Origin: Astrocystis sublimbata
Taxonomy: Eukaryota > Ascomycota > Sordariomycetes > Xylariales > Xylariaceae
Length of the DNA stretch: 64,000 nt
NCBI GenBank assembly: GCA_022453515.1
Contig: JAJNNY010000009.1
Span: 62,001 to 126,000 of the forward strand
Reading direction: 5' to 3'
Translations under genes and position numbers: made by a program
Shown here: piece after piece, positions 36,349-46,030 of the stretch
Layout of the letters: each line of letters starts with the position of its first letter
How positions within the stretch are numbered: position 1 is the first letter of the stretch
The notes under the pieces: generated by a model
Databases searched by the model: none
The model's input: only the letters and a program-made list of their open reading frames with translations
Told to the model about the DNA's origin: nothing

Positions 36349-37060
36349 TCAGCTGCTCACCTTCGCGCCGATGCGCTTCCTGCAATAGCGGCATTTGACA
36401 GTGGGCTTGATGATGTCGTCTTTCGAGAAACATTGATAGACTCTGGCGAGTGTATAGAGCATGATGCCCAGGAACAAGAAACTGACGAAATGACGAGTGA
36501 AGCCACTAGAATAGTATTGGGAAATTAGTAGGTATGCCATTGGCGATAGCCAACCAATCGCAGAAACGTACCCATATGCTAGAACTACTGCACCATCGTC
36601 CTGTGCGAAGGCAATCGTGTTGTATCCTTTCTGTTGGTCGTAGTTCGGGCCAGGTCTGAGGACGACGAACTTCTCATCTAAGTTTCGATTCAGAGGCAGC
36701 AACACGGACAGAGGTGGAAGCAGGATGTCGTTGACGAATGAGTTTGTCACGGCTGTGAATGCGTTGGCCAATCTATTCCACCGCAATGTTAGCATGACAG
36801 GTAATACTGTAGCCAAATCCAGGAATATGGTTGTGATGTTGTAGTATAGCGAGCGATTGCCACGCATATTATACCAAACGCAGTGGGATCACCAAAATTG
36901 TGAGTGTGGTGACTTACATCAAACCAAATGCAATTTCAAGGATATTGCCCGAGAAGGCGAAATCAATAAAGCCAGTAAAGAAGCGCACAGCACGCTCCTC
37001 GCCCTCTTCAAGCAAGCTTCGGTGCTCATCGCTGTGGATTGAGCTGTATACAAGAGGCAT
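36349..37060 (-). CDS. Large-conductance mechanosensitive channel (MscL) family protein
   Basis: Three exons, downward: 37060-36918, 36772-36572 and 36505-36349 (introns 145 and 66 nt) give 166 residues. The rebuilt sequence shows the MscL pattern: an amphipathic N-terminus, TM1 in GNILEIAFGLILANAFTAVT followed by NSFVNDILLPPLSVLLP, a periplasm-like loop, then TM2 in VSFLFLGIMLYTLARVYQ and a cytosolic end with a CxxC (VKCRYCRKRIG). Bacterial MscL opens under membrane tension to release osmolytes; fungal members are presumed to do likewise in internal membranes or the plasma membrane. The CRYCRKR ending is shared by fungal members and absent from bacterial ones. Confidence 0.85.
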
Positions 37061-37681
37061 GGTGGCGGCATATGAACAGAGAGAGGAGAGTCGTCAGACA
37101 GAATAGACAGTTGGAACGAAACCGCGTTCGCACGAAAGAGCGTGACGATTGGGTGCGAAAGTATTGCAAGATGGGAAATTGAAGTCGTCACCTCAATGTA
37201 CTTGGTGTTGTACACTAGCTGGTCACCGGTTGCACGAGCATCCGACATGAGCGGGAAGATGTTGTTCGCACAGAGGCGAGTCAATCGCTCCTACTTTCAC
37301 AAGCGCAGTGGAGGTACCTGCCTACCTAGATGAATGCACCTACTCCCCAAGATTACATGTACATTGAAAATGATCTCACTTGCTCCGGTGGGACGCGACT
37401 GCTAGATACCACGCCAATTAGAAGAGAAAGAGCGCAATATGCATTAATACTATAGAATGATCGCTCGCGCGTTGGCTTTATCGCTGAAGGAGAGTCGCTG
37501 TGCCTGCCAATCCGTTCTCCCCCTAAAGGTATCTAATTGCATCCAAATCATGCCCCGACGCCAAAATCAAGTCCAACACCTTGTAATTATCACTGCCAGG
37601 GTTGTTATATTATTCGCGATGTGATATCCATCGCCGCTGTAGCACTTCGAATCAGTGGCTTCATGAGACAAACGGGGCCCG
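37061..37681. other. Intergenic region between channel and SUR7 genes
   Basis: 620 nt holding the channel promoter and the SUR7-like 3' end; no gene seen. Confidence 0.4.
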
Positions 37682-38785
37682 TTAATATTCCATGGGCATG
37701 GCCTTCTCATTGCGACGGCGAAACCCATCTTCGATGATGACCCATCTCCGGGCATACTTGAGCAGCGCTACTCCCCAGTACAGCGCTGTGAAAGCCATGA
37801 GGCCGAATGTGATCCAAGTGAGGGTGATGAGCTTGGTGCCTTTGATACCCGAGATGCCCACGTCCTTGCCGGCCTTGTTGATCTCCTCAACACCCTTATT
37901 GTTGACGTAGGTGACAATCGCGCTTCCGATCAGCAGGATAAAGGCGCTGGTACCGGCGAGACCAGTGTTAGCCCAGACGACGGGCTTGCTAACTTTCTGT
38001 CGGAGGAAGATGAGGGTTGCCAAGCCCACCAGGAACGATAGCCCAGCGAGGCCACCGGCCAAAGCGTAGATGACGAGCAAGGCGAGGAGTGCGTTGTTGA
38101 CGAGATCGATTGCGTCTTGGACCTTCTCGGGAATAGGGAGTTGGTTGAGGTTGACTTTGAGTGGGCCGGCTTCGATCTCATGGTCGAGGACCTCGCTGAG
38201 GTTTAGTCTGACTACAACTTCGTTAATACGGAAGTCTGCGTAGATTTGGAGGAGAAGACAACTTACGTCCTGCCTCTTGAGATGTGCAGTTGGTGAGATT
38301 GTATGAGCCGGGATTCGACGCATCAGGCGCAAACATTCCCTCGCAAGCAGTCATGATATGCAAGCTGTACCACTGCGAAATGCCAAGGTCCTTGATAAGG
38401 TCGTCGGCAAGTCCATCTGTGATGTTGTTGATGCCGTCTGTGATGTCTTCGCCGAGATCTTGGGCACCATCTATAATGTTGTCAAGAAAGCCGCCCTTGC
38501 CCGTCTCGGACGGTTTGGGGTCGGAATCTGTCTTTGTCGGAACAAGATCATGACCGAAGTTGGATAGATTGACCTTCAGAGTCAAAGTCAGCCACGCTGT
38601 AAACTGCAGTATGTGCGATATAAAAAAGTATTCTGACGTACAGCGATGATATGGTAAGGCTCCATAGACTCTTGCTGTGGCCCGGTTCCAGCAAGGAGGA
38701 CTATTAGTGCCAGCACGAAACCGACGAGCGAAAATATGACTGGCGGGAGCAACAAGCCCAGGCCAGGATGTCTAGGAACCGGCAT
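37682..38785 (-). CDS. SUR7/PalI family four-helix membrane protein
   Basis: Three exons, downward: 38785-38642, 38603-38267 and 38211-37682, give 336 residues. The topology is that of the SUR7/PalI family: one N-terminal helix (about residues 10-32, LLPPVIFSLVGFVLALIVLL), a large extracellular loop with two cysteines (TACEGMF, LTNCTSQ) and Asn-linked glycosylation sites, then three helices (LALLVIYALAGGLAGLSFLV, GLAGTSAFILLIGSAIV, LITLTWITFGLMAFTALYW). Members organise eisosome/MCC patches (SUR7) or act in ambient-pH sensing (PalI/Rim9). The length and loop fit the SUR7 side. The first intron appears to be only 38 nt; an intron of length 3n+2 is required because the two frames differ. Confidence 0.82.
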
Positions 38786-40679
38786 TTTCAGCACTGCTGG
38801 AAGAATCGAATAGGAGAAAAATCTAAGGGAAACGTGAAAAAAAGAAGAGGTGAGAAAAGCCGTATCTCCTTCCCACAACCAGTTGTCGGGAGAGTTGCAG
38901 CGGTATCAGTATCACTTAGTGTAAGTAGGTAGAGAGGATGAGAAAGACTAGGGGGGATCATATGTAGGTGGGAGAAGTGACTTGAAACAAAGAAACATGG
39001 GTCAAGAAGGGAGGGGAGATTAATCAGGTATATAACAAAAAGAACGGCCTGGTTATTCTATCAATCGTTCCATCGAAGTTTAGGGTGACGAGGCGAGTAG
39101 GCGTTTATTCGTTCGCCAAGAGATTTGGCCGCAGGTTGATCGACAACAAGGATCTATTTTAGCTGGCGCCTACTTAAGCGGCTCAGATGTCAAGCTGCCT
39201 CTGGCGCCTCTGGTTGGTGCGGCAGGCGTCTAGGGCAGTCGGAATCCACAAAGGCCGCCTTTGTAACTTGCAATCTGCAGTTGCAAACCCAACAATAGAT
39301 CATTGTTGATCTAAAAATCAACGCACATCGAATCAAAGCCGAGCCGTTTTGCTCAAAGAACTTAATGTCTTTTTCTCAGGCATTTGCTACCTCGTTGCCG
39401 CATTACCTCACCGACCCCACGATACCACTCGCCAAGGCAGGTAGATACCTCCCTAGATAACAAATCGCAGGTGACTAAGTGTGAAGAAGGGAACCATGAT
39501 ATCAGAAAGTCAGTGTAGTGCATCAGTTATGCCTGTTTTCGACCGAAGCCACAATGCTGATTGGTCTATCCACCAAATTCTGCGTCATAGCATGGCAAGC
39601 CAGCTCCGACCAGTCGTGACGGGTGACCCCCCGACCGTTGGTAGCGCCCCTGCCGAATTCGTTAGCCTGAGACCTGCTCAGATCAACCAGCCCCGCGGAC
39701 AGGGCAAGCGCGGGGACCCTGACTTTTTAGCTCGAGGCGCTCGCATCCAGTCAAAATGCCCCCGCACCCCTAGAGCTGAAGCGATGCGCCCGCTGCAAAA
39801 GATGCCGGATGTTCTACCCGTTCCATCCCTTGCCATTCGAGCCTTTCAAGGTGGGTTACGAGATATTCCAAAACACCCGTGACATGTCATCTCCCTAGCA
39901 TTTTGCAACAACGCAGTGCTGTGCCTAGATATCGTGCCTAGTATAGTAGGCTTCATGGTTTATGCTTATGTAGAAGGCCTAGAACCTGCAGGACTTGCTC
40001 TCTGGTATTATACATACATGTAGGGAGATCCCCATGGTCTGGTTCATGTACCCTGCACAGGGCAGCCAGGGATCAGGAGTACGTACCTGATGGAACCACA
40101 GAAAGAGTTCCAGTGTTGTGGTTGGTGGCTCGGGTGGTAGGGCGTTGATAAGATGCACGTTCTCATTGGCCGAAGAGCATCGTGATATGCCCCACATCTG
40201 GTTCGTGGTTTACGGAAATATTTTTTTGTTTGTCGCTTGTTGTCCTCTTTCCATCTCAACACCTCCAATACCATCTACAAGGGTCACTGGCAACAACGTA
40301 CACAACAGGACATGTCCACCTGGAGTTGTTCATAACATACCTACTGCATTGGTGCAATCTTTTTGAGACTACCTACATGTAGGCAGGGCCTCGGTCTTTG
40401 TGGCCATTGTCGCAGTACATTCCAGCATGCATCCTCACATTTCGTTAGTCAAAGCCTCGTATAGTGTAAGTTGACCACACTGCCTCTTCTAACCGCACCA
40501 TATTTTCTTGAATGATGAACCGCTTAAACATGCATGGCTTGCTGAATCCTTGACCGGATTTACCATGTTGATACACAGCATACGCGTCTGACTCGTTTCC
40601 TCTTTAATCATAATGGATTCAGGTTTCTTGTTAAATAAAGACTGACGAAATAACCAACTGTAGTCTCAGCTTGCCGCAA
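38786..40679. other. Intergenic region with one weak candidate gene
   Basis: 1.9 kb upstream of the SUR7-like gene. Apart from the candidate at 39592-39898 I see no coding signal. A palindromic CTACCTACATGTAGGCAG-type motif is near 40370-40386. Confidence 0.4.
39592..39898 (+). CDS. Possible small gene with a CxxCxxC motif
   Basis: Between about 39590 and 39890 the DNA turns GC-rich and codon-like. The frame 39731-39898 reads LEALASSQNAPAPLELKRC and continues ARCKRCRMFYPFHPLPFEPF, a plausible small zinc-binding segment. It lies right behind a good acceptor (GACTTTTTAG at 39721-39730). A first exon from ATG 39592 to 39615 (MASQLRPV) with a GTGACG donor would close the phase and give 63 residues. 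No family is recognised. The competing frame 39481-39882 covers the same bases. It could be a relic or a chance frame. Confidence 0.22.
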
Positions 40680-42128
40680 CTATCCTATAGCTCTAGCGCG
40701 ATCTGCAATTCCCCTGACATTATCAGGGAGCACATCCTTCTCGACCGTGATCCATCGGCCGCGCCCAGAACGCTGCGCGCGGATATGCTTCTCCACCGCA
40801 GTTGCCTCGTCAATCCAATCCGAAAACCGAAGCACCTGACCTTCAGAAGAATCGGGTGGCAGCTCGTAGCCAGAGTTGAGACGTAGGGTGGTGATCTTGC
40901 CCCAATCCCCTGACCAGTCAACAAAATCCACTGTAAACTCGCCGTCGGACTTTTCGCGCAGGGCCCGAACCCAGTCACCACACGCCGTTAGATCTAGATG
41001 CTCGAGGCCGTAGAGGAGCTTGCTGAGACGTTTCAAGACGAGAATCGATTCAGTCCAATCGCCATCCAGGGTGTGACTATACGGCCCGGTACCACCGTAT
41101 TGAACGCTACGACCAGTCGTTGGCGATATAACTTTGGCCAGTTTAGCATTGGGTGTAAGTGATGGTTCAGGCCAGCCAGCTAGACTTAGGTGAGTGAGGC
41201 TAGTCAACTTGCCCGCGAGTGATAGCAGCTGCTTCCAGGACACCGACAGCGGCGAGCCTGGATTCACACCGAGTGATAAGTGTGTCAAGTTAGGTAGTAA
41301 AGTGACGGGACCCACCAGCGGCGCTGGTATGTCCCACGAGTCCTGCACAGCATCTTCAGCAGGTGCAGGCACCTTCTTGGGCCCAAAAAGAAATTCATGT
41401 AATTCCTTCAGGCTCAGCGATTTACCGATAGAATTGGGTAAGTCTAGGCAGAAGACATCCGAATTGAGCAGATCCATGTCAGGCGGCTCTACTTCATATT
41501 CGGCAAGCTCGCTCGCTGACGGACCGGATAGAACGAGTCGTAGATCCATGAGCGAAACCCCAGGGCCATAGATCTCGGATACGTTGGCCAACAGGGCTGA
41601 TCGCAACCGGCTAGGTAGGGTATAAAGATAGAAGCGATTCCAGTCGCGCTGTTGAGACCAGTCGAGGGCCATGTGCCGTAACACCATGTCCACAAGACTC
41701 CCCTCTACCGGCGCATAAGCACCAGGCATCGACCAATGCCTAATCTGACCACCTGCGCCATGATGCGCGAGAGTGGAAGGCGTTGCATGCCGCGACTGCG
41801 ACAGCGCAACCCAGCTGCGAGGTGGTGGCGGACCGGGTGGAGGGCGCCGGCCTCTGTGTCTCGGGACGCGACGAGGCGCCGGCACGGCAGGCTCGGGGAG
41901 TCGGAGGATATGGCGGAGCGTAGGAGGCACGCTGGGGGCAGTGGCAGCCGAGACACTGGCCTCGATGGACTGCGGATTCAGGGTGCTCCGGCGCAAGTTG
42001 GCCAGAAGCTCGTTGACGGATCGGCCATGCTCGGCTGACGTCGGTTGCGACGGGGACGAGAGACGTAACGATGCGGGGGCTACAGAGGGAGGCTTAGAGT
42101 ACTTGGATTGATGTCGTTTCTTAGGCAT
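40680..42128 (-). CDS. Conserved-looking leucine-rich protein of unknown function
   Basis: An intronless frame of 482 residues. The first ~120 residues are a basic, Pro/Ser/Arg-rich disordered tail (MPKKRHQSKYSKPPS...). From about residue 140 the sequence becomes regular, with Leu-rich repeats of irregular spacing: LPNLTHLSLGVNPG, LTSLTHLSLAGWPEP, LLYGLEHLDLTACGDW and GKITTLRLNSGYELP. This resembles the LRR part of F-box proteins, but I see no F-box. Codon use and the absence of stops over 1.4 kb make it a real gene. It probably mediates protein interactions; nothing indicates the partner. Confidence 0.75.
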   Translation of the reverse strand: MPKKRHQSKYSKPPSVAPASLRLSSPSQPTSAEHGRSVNELLANLRRSTLNPQSIEASVSAATAPSVPPTLRHILRLPEPAVPAPRRVPRHRGRRPPPGPPPPRSWVALSQSRHATPSTLAHHGAGGQIRHWSMPGAYAPVEGSLVDMVLRHMALDWSQQRDWNRFYLYTLPSRLRSALLANVSEIYGPGVSLMDLRLVLSGPSASELAEYEVEPPDMDLLNSDVFCLDLPNSIGKSLSLKELHEFLFGPKKVPAPAEDAVQDSWDIPAPLVGPVTLLPNLTHLSLGVNPGSPLSVSWKQLLSLAGKLTSLTHLSLAGWPEPSLTPNAKLAKVISPTTGRSVQYGGTGPYSHTLDGDWTESILVLKRLSKLLYGLEHLDLTACGDWVRALREKSDGEFTVDFVDWSGDWGKITTLRLNSGYELPPDSSEGQVLRFSDWIDEATAVEKHIRAQRSGRGRWITVEKDVLPDNVRGIADRARAIG

Positions 42129-42599
42129 AACAGTCCCGGGAGTCTGGAAGACATCTACCTCGTGGATGTTGCGAAAGGGATCGCAGAGGTTCGATGGTCA
42201 CGGAGGGAGGATGCTAGTTGTATTAATGCTGGTGAACTGAACTGAACTGGCGGCGCCTGTGACTCAATGCATAGCCCGAGTGGCCCGTGCGTCACGCCTG
42301 CGCCCCTGCCCCAAGTGGGATCACTTCCAAATTAAGATTCAAGATCACAACGGAGCAGATTCATAGCGTCGACGCAATCTCAACCTCTGTACAAACATTA
42401 TGGGTTTTATTCTTTGGGCAACTAACCGCTTGTAAAAACCTACTGTTCTTTGATCAACAGCCCAACAAATTCCAATTCCATAGCATTGCTGGCCTTGCGT
42501 AAAGTTGATCATTGCCATTCGTTCCAGCGACATTCGCGAACTATTTCTTTTTTTTCAAACATTATGGAACATCGACTCTTGTTCAGCGCTGGCCCTCTA
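42129..42599. other. Intergenic region between leucine-rich and aquaporin genes
   Basis: 470 nt with the promoter of the leucine-rich protein gene and the aquaporin 3' end; no gene seen. Confidence 0.4.
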
Positions 42600-43790
42600 T
42601 CATACTTCCTCCCATCTGCGTTGTGGCCTTCTCTCCACGCTTAGTCCTTCGCTCGCCTGGTTAGACATGTCTTGGCCTGGGTTTGCCTCCTCATAGTGCA
42701 ACGCCTTGACAAACCGATAATATCCCGCGGCAATCAAAGCCCCAAGGGCCGGTCCAAGCCAGTAGATCCAATGGTATCCGGGAAAGCTTGGTCCCACGAC
42801 AGCGCATCCAAAGCTGCGTGCCGGGTTCAGCGAGCCTCCCGTGTAGTAGATGCCTGGTTGCAAGACATCCTGTTAGTTCTCATCCCTGCCTAGGAAACGA
42901 AGAAACGCAAAATTGAAGTCGGGGGGTAAGCGAACCTGGAATCTCAGCCACGAAGAGGGAGAGTCCGATCCCAATCGGAGCCAAGAAGGTGTCCTTCGAC
43001 TTCTCCACGGCAAGCATCAGCACCGTGAATACGAGGAATGAAGTGAAGAACATTTCGGCGAAAAGTCCCTGCGCGATGCCAACACCCTGAGCCAATGTCG
43101 TGTTCAGCTGCACCACGTTGCCTGGGAAAAGCCCCTTCACGACTGCTCCGGCCGCTATACAGCCGATTAACTGTGTAGGAATGAATACCATCGTCCTCCG
43201 CCACGGTAGACGGCCAGCTAGAGATAATCCAAAGGTAACCTAGTGTTGTTGTTCCCAATGGGGAACATGTCAGCTGGTGAGTTCTTTCGGGAGAAGATAT
43301 AGTGCGACCTTTACTGGCGGGCAACAGCGAAGTAGGGAGGCATATTGGGACGACGTACTGCTGGGTTGAAGAACCCGCCACTGATCCTATACATCACCCA
43401 CACTGTCACGAGAAGTGAAAATCCATCTAAACGATATTTAGCAGAGGCCCAATCTGTGAGCACTCCTCATGCATGCAACCAAAGAATGGCGACAGCCAGT
43501 ATTGTTCGGTGGGAAACTACGTACTAGTTGGCTATTAGTCTACCGGTCTGATCCCATTTCAACCTACTTACTTACCATGCAAGTGCAGAATAGTAGATAA
43601 CTGTGGGATCGTGGAGGTTGCCTGATGCCGAGGCCTGTTCGATGGCCATGAGCTGACCAGAATAGCCCACGAAGAGGAACCAGAAAGTGCCGACGAATTC
43701 GCCAGTGGCGGCAACTAGATCCGCTTGGACAGGGGTCAAATGCCGCCTGTGCCCGTGTCCGGAGGCCGACGACGTGTATTTATCCGGCAT
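42600..43790 (-). CDS. Aquaporin (MIP family), reading frame not closed by canonical splicing
   Basis: Segments, downward: 43790-43576, about 43426-43359, 43239-42936 and 42853-42600. Both NPA boxes are present: GGFFNPA at the end of segment 2 and [11 protein letters not shown] at the start of segment 4. Six helices are visible, including [61 protein letters not shown] and [20 protein letters not shown]. The protein should pass water or glycerol across the plasma membrane. The second and third introns (119 and 82 nt) close in phase. The first does not: exon 1 ends two bases into the Trp codon of ALAW with GTAAGT, while every AG before segment 2 leaves two bases instead of one. A microexon, a non-canonical site, a base error or a disabled gene are all possible. 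Confidence 0.75.
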
Positions 43791-44459
43791 TGTGCTATTT
43801 TAACAATCGAGGCGAAAAAAAGGGTTGAATCTCGTCTGTCCGAATAATTCGAACAAGAAGTATCCTTTGAATAAGCTACTATATGAGAATTTACCTACTT
43901 AACCATACAAAATACACATACTTACTTATAGGCACCTGCTGGATGTAATAGCATAAAGAGGAACCCCATCGATGACGACGACGACTTGGTCATCAAAACT
44001 GCATACAAGTGCGGGCCGCTGGTGCTTCACGCTATTGAAATAGGCATATTCTATGGGTGGCACTAGTACCACGCCAAGAGGATTGACTGGTGGCATTGCA
44101 TTAGAGTTCAAGAGCTGGCTCCTGCTAGGTCAGTCGTGAGACGCATATCGATTGAGAAAAAAATATCGAAAACCTCCCTAGCTCACCTAGGTGAAGCTAC
44201 AATATCGATCACTTGCTTTCACGTCGATCGAATGCCAATCCCTTGTGCTGATCATTCATCATCATAATTATGTAATACCTAGTGTTTGCCCTGGCCTTTT
44301 CTGAAGTTCTTACATACCTATGAGGTAGGTTGTGCTGCATCCACCCTCATTCCTGGTGCTCTTTATCTGATACTGTCCGGCTTGCTAGAGCACGCACTTT
44401 ACGTCTGACACCTGACAGCAACCCGCAACACCTTCAATGCAGCCCCTAGTTCAACCTAT
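43791..44459. other. Intergenic region upstream of the aquaporin gene
   Basis: 670 nt. A 61-codon minus-strand frame (44111-43926) exists but has no family resemblance. Otherwise this is the aquaporin promoter and the 3' end of the dehydrogenase gene. Confidence 0.4.
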
Positions 44460-45419
44460 CTATCGTCCAGCAATGACGTTCAAGACACCCCCATCGACGG
44501 CAATAATCTCCCCATTGACATACTGGTTCTTTGCTAAGTACAGAACCGTCATGCCCATCTCAACTTCGCGACCAGCACGCGCGAGCGGTACATGGCCTTT
44601 ATCTTGTATCTTCTCCTCGGGCACGTGGCTCTTCTGGCGATCATCAGACTCCTTAGCTGTCATCTCACTGGGGAAGTAGCCGGGCGCAATCGAGTTGACG
44701 CGAATGCCGGTCTTCTGGAACTCGGAAGACATGAGTTTTGTCAATTGCACAGTGGCGCCCTTGGCGGCGTTGTAGCTGAAATGTCCCTGTGCATGGCGCA
44801 TGATGCCGGACATGCTGGACGTAGTGATTACGGATGCCGTATACGGTTCCAACTCCCCTTTCGGTCTCACTATTCGAGCAGAAGTCAGCCTTGGCCGTAG
44901 AGGATGCATCGTGCAAGATGTCCGTGAGAATAACTTACTGCCCGCCTGCAGAAGCGGCAAGAATGCCACAGTCGTAAAGTACACAGCTGTGACATTTGTC
45001 TGATAATTCTCGTTCCATTCCTCAACGCTCTCGTTGTTCCAGAGACGGTCGCGCAGCTCCTCGGCATGGGTGGGTTCCGGCTCCGCCTTGGGGCCCGAGA
45101 TACCGGCATTGCAGAACAGCAGGTGGATGTGCTTCTCCTTCTTGCCTATGTCCTCCGCGAGCCGGGCGAGGTCCTCCTTCTTCGTCACATCGCACGGCCC
45201 GATGGAGATGATCTGTCCATCGCCTTTGGCGGGCTGGTGCTCCTTGACGGCTTTCTCGAGAGCCTCCATGCGGCGTCCAGTGATGTAGACTTTGGCGCCG
45301 TTGACGGAAAGGGCCTGGGCTGCCATCAGACCGATACCTGTTCCGCCGCCTGTTATTACGGCTACGAAGCCTTTGACACTGAAGAGGCTCTCGGCCGAGA
45401 AGTCGCGGGTTTCCGCCAT
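44460..45419 (-). CDS. Classical short-chain dehydrogenase/reductase
   Basis: Two exons, downward: 45419-44939 and 44869-44460, give 296 residues after removing a 69-nt intron (GTAAGT...ATAG). The cofactor site is VAVITGGGTGIGLMAAQAL, with NAG in LLFCNAGISGPK. The catalytic set is Ser in ITTSSMSGIM and Tyr/Lys in FSYNAAKGATVQ. The C-terminus RVNSIAPGYFPSEM and the DGGVL ending are classical. The Arg-Arg of ITGRRMEALE favours NADP. The substrate is unknown. The intron has a length of 23 codons and no stop, so an unspliced transcript would still encode a 319-residue protein with an insert between the NAG and catalytic Ser regions. Confidence 0.88.
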   Translation of the reverse strand: MAETRDFSAESLFSVKGFVAVITGGGTGIGLMAAQALSVNGAKVYITGRRMEALEKAVKEHQPAKGDGQIISIGPCDVTKKEDLARLAEDIGKKEKHIHLLFCNAGISGPKAEPEPTHAEELRDRLWNNESVEEWNENYQTNVTAVYFTTVAFLPLLQAGSKLFSRTSCTMHPLRPRLTSARIVRPKGELEPYTASVITTSSMSGIMRHAQGHFSYNAAKGATVQLTKLMSSEFQKTGIRVNSIAPGYFPSEMTAKESDDRQKSHVPEEKIQDKGHVPLARAGREVEMGMTVLYLAKNQYVNGEIIAVDGGVLNVIAGR

Positions 45420-46030
45420 GACGATCTTGAGAATGCTGCTCTTGACTGATTGACTTGTGTATTGAGATTTTTGCGAGATGATTGAGCAGTGGAAGGTTGA
45501 TGTTGTAATAATGACCAGATTTTAATGAGTTGAAGAGAGCAATAATGTTTCCTAGATCTTCAAATTGGCAGTAAATATGACGGGGCGTAATAGCTACGTG
45601 CCCAATTGCTGGGTGGTTCATCGGTAGATGGTGACGTCAGTTATACCCTGAGCCACGTGTGAGCGGCTACACAACAAAACTTAGAAGGCGCGGTCGCAAG
45701 CAACAAGCGGCGACAAGTGGGCCAGAATATCGCCCCTCGACATAAGGTAAAGTAGTACTAGTATGATTGTCAACAAAGTCGTTAAGCTACAGGTAGTAGA
45801 CGATTGGGATTTGCGAAGGTCAATTAAGCACTGCAACCGCAAGGCGTAATATGTATAGCCATGACATGATACCTGTAATCAATTCGCTGAATGCTCAAAT
45901 CTTTGCTAGACCTATATACACGATTACACATTGCTGCTCGCTATGTCCACTTAAAATAAGTATTCTCATCCTGCCAACTGCTGGCTGACAGTCATGGGCC
46001 ATCTTCACTAATCAATATAGTGTGCCGCGA
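45420..46030. other. Intergenic region between dehydrogenase and nitronate monooxygenase genes
   Basis: 610 nt, no gene seen; promoter of the dehydrogenase gene and 3' end of the monooxygenase gene. Confidence 0.4.

Noticed and set aside
43926..44111. 61-codon minus-strand frame upstream of the aquaporin
   Set aside because: Balanced composition but no signal peptide, family motif or intron evidence; likely chance.
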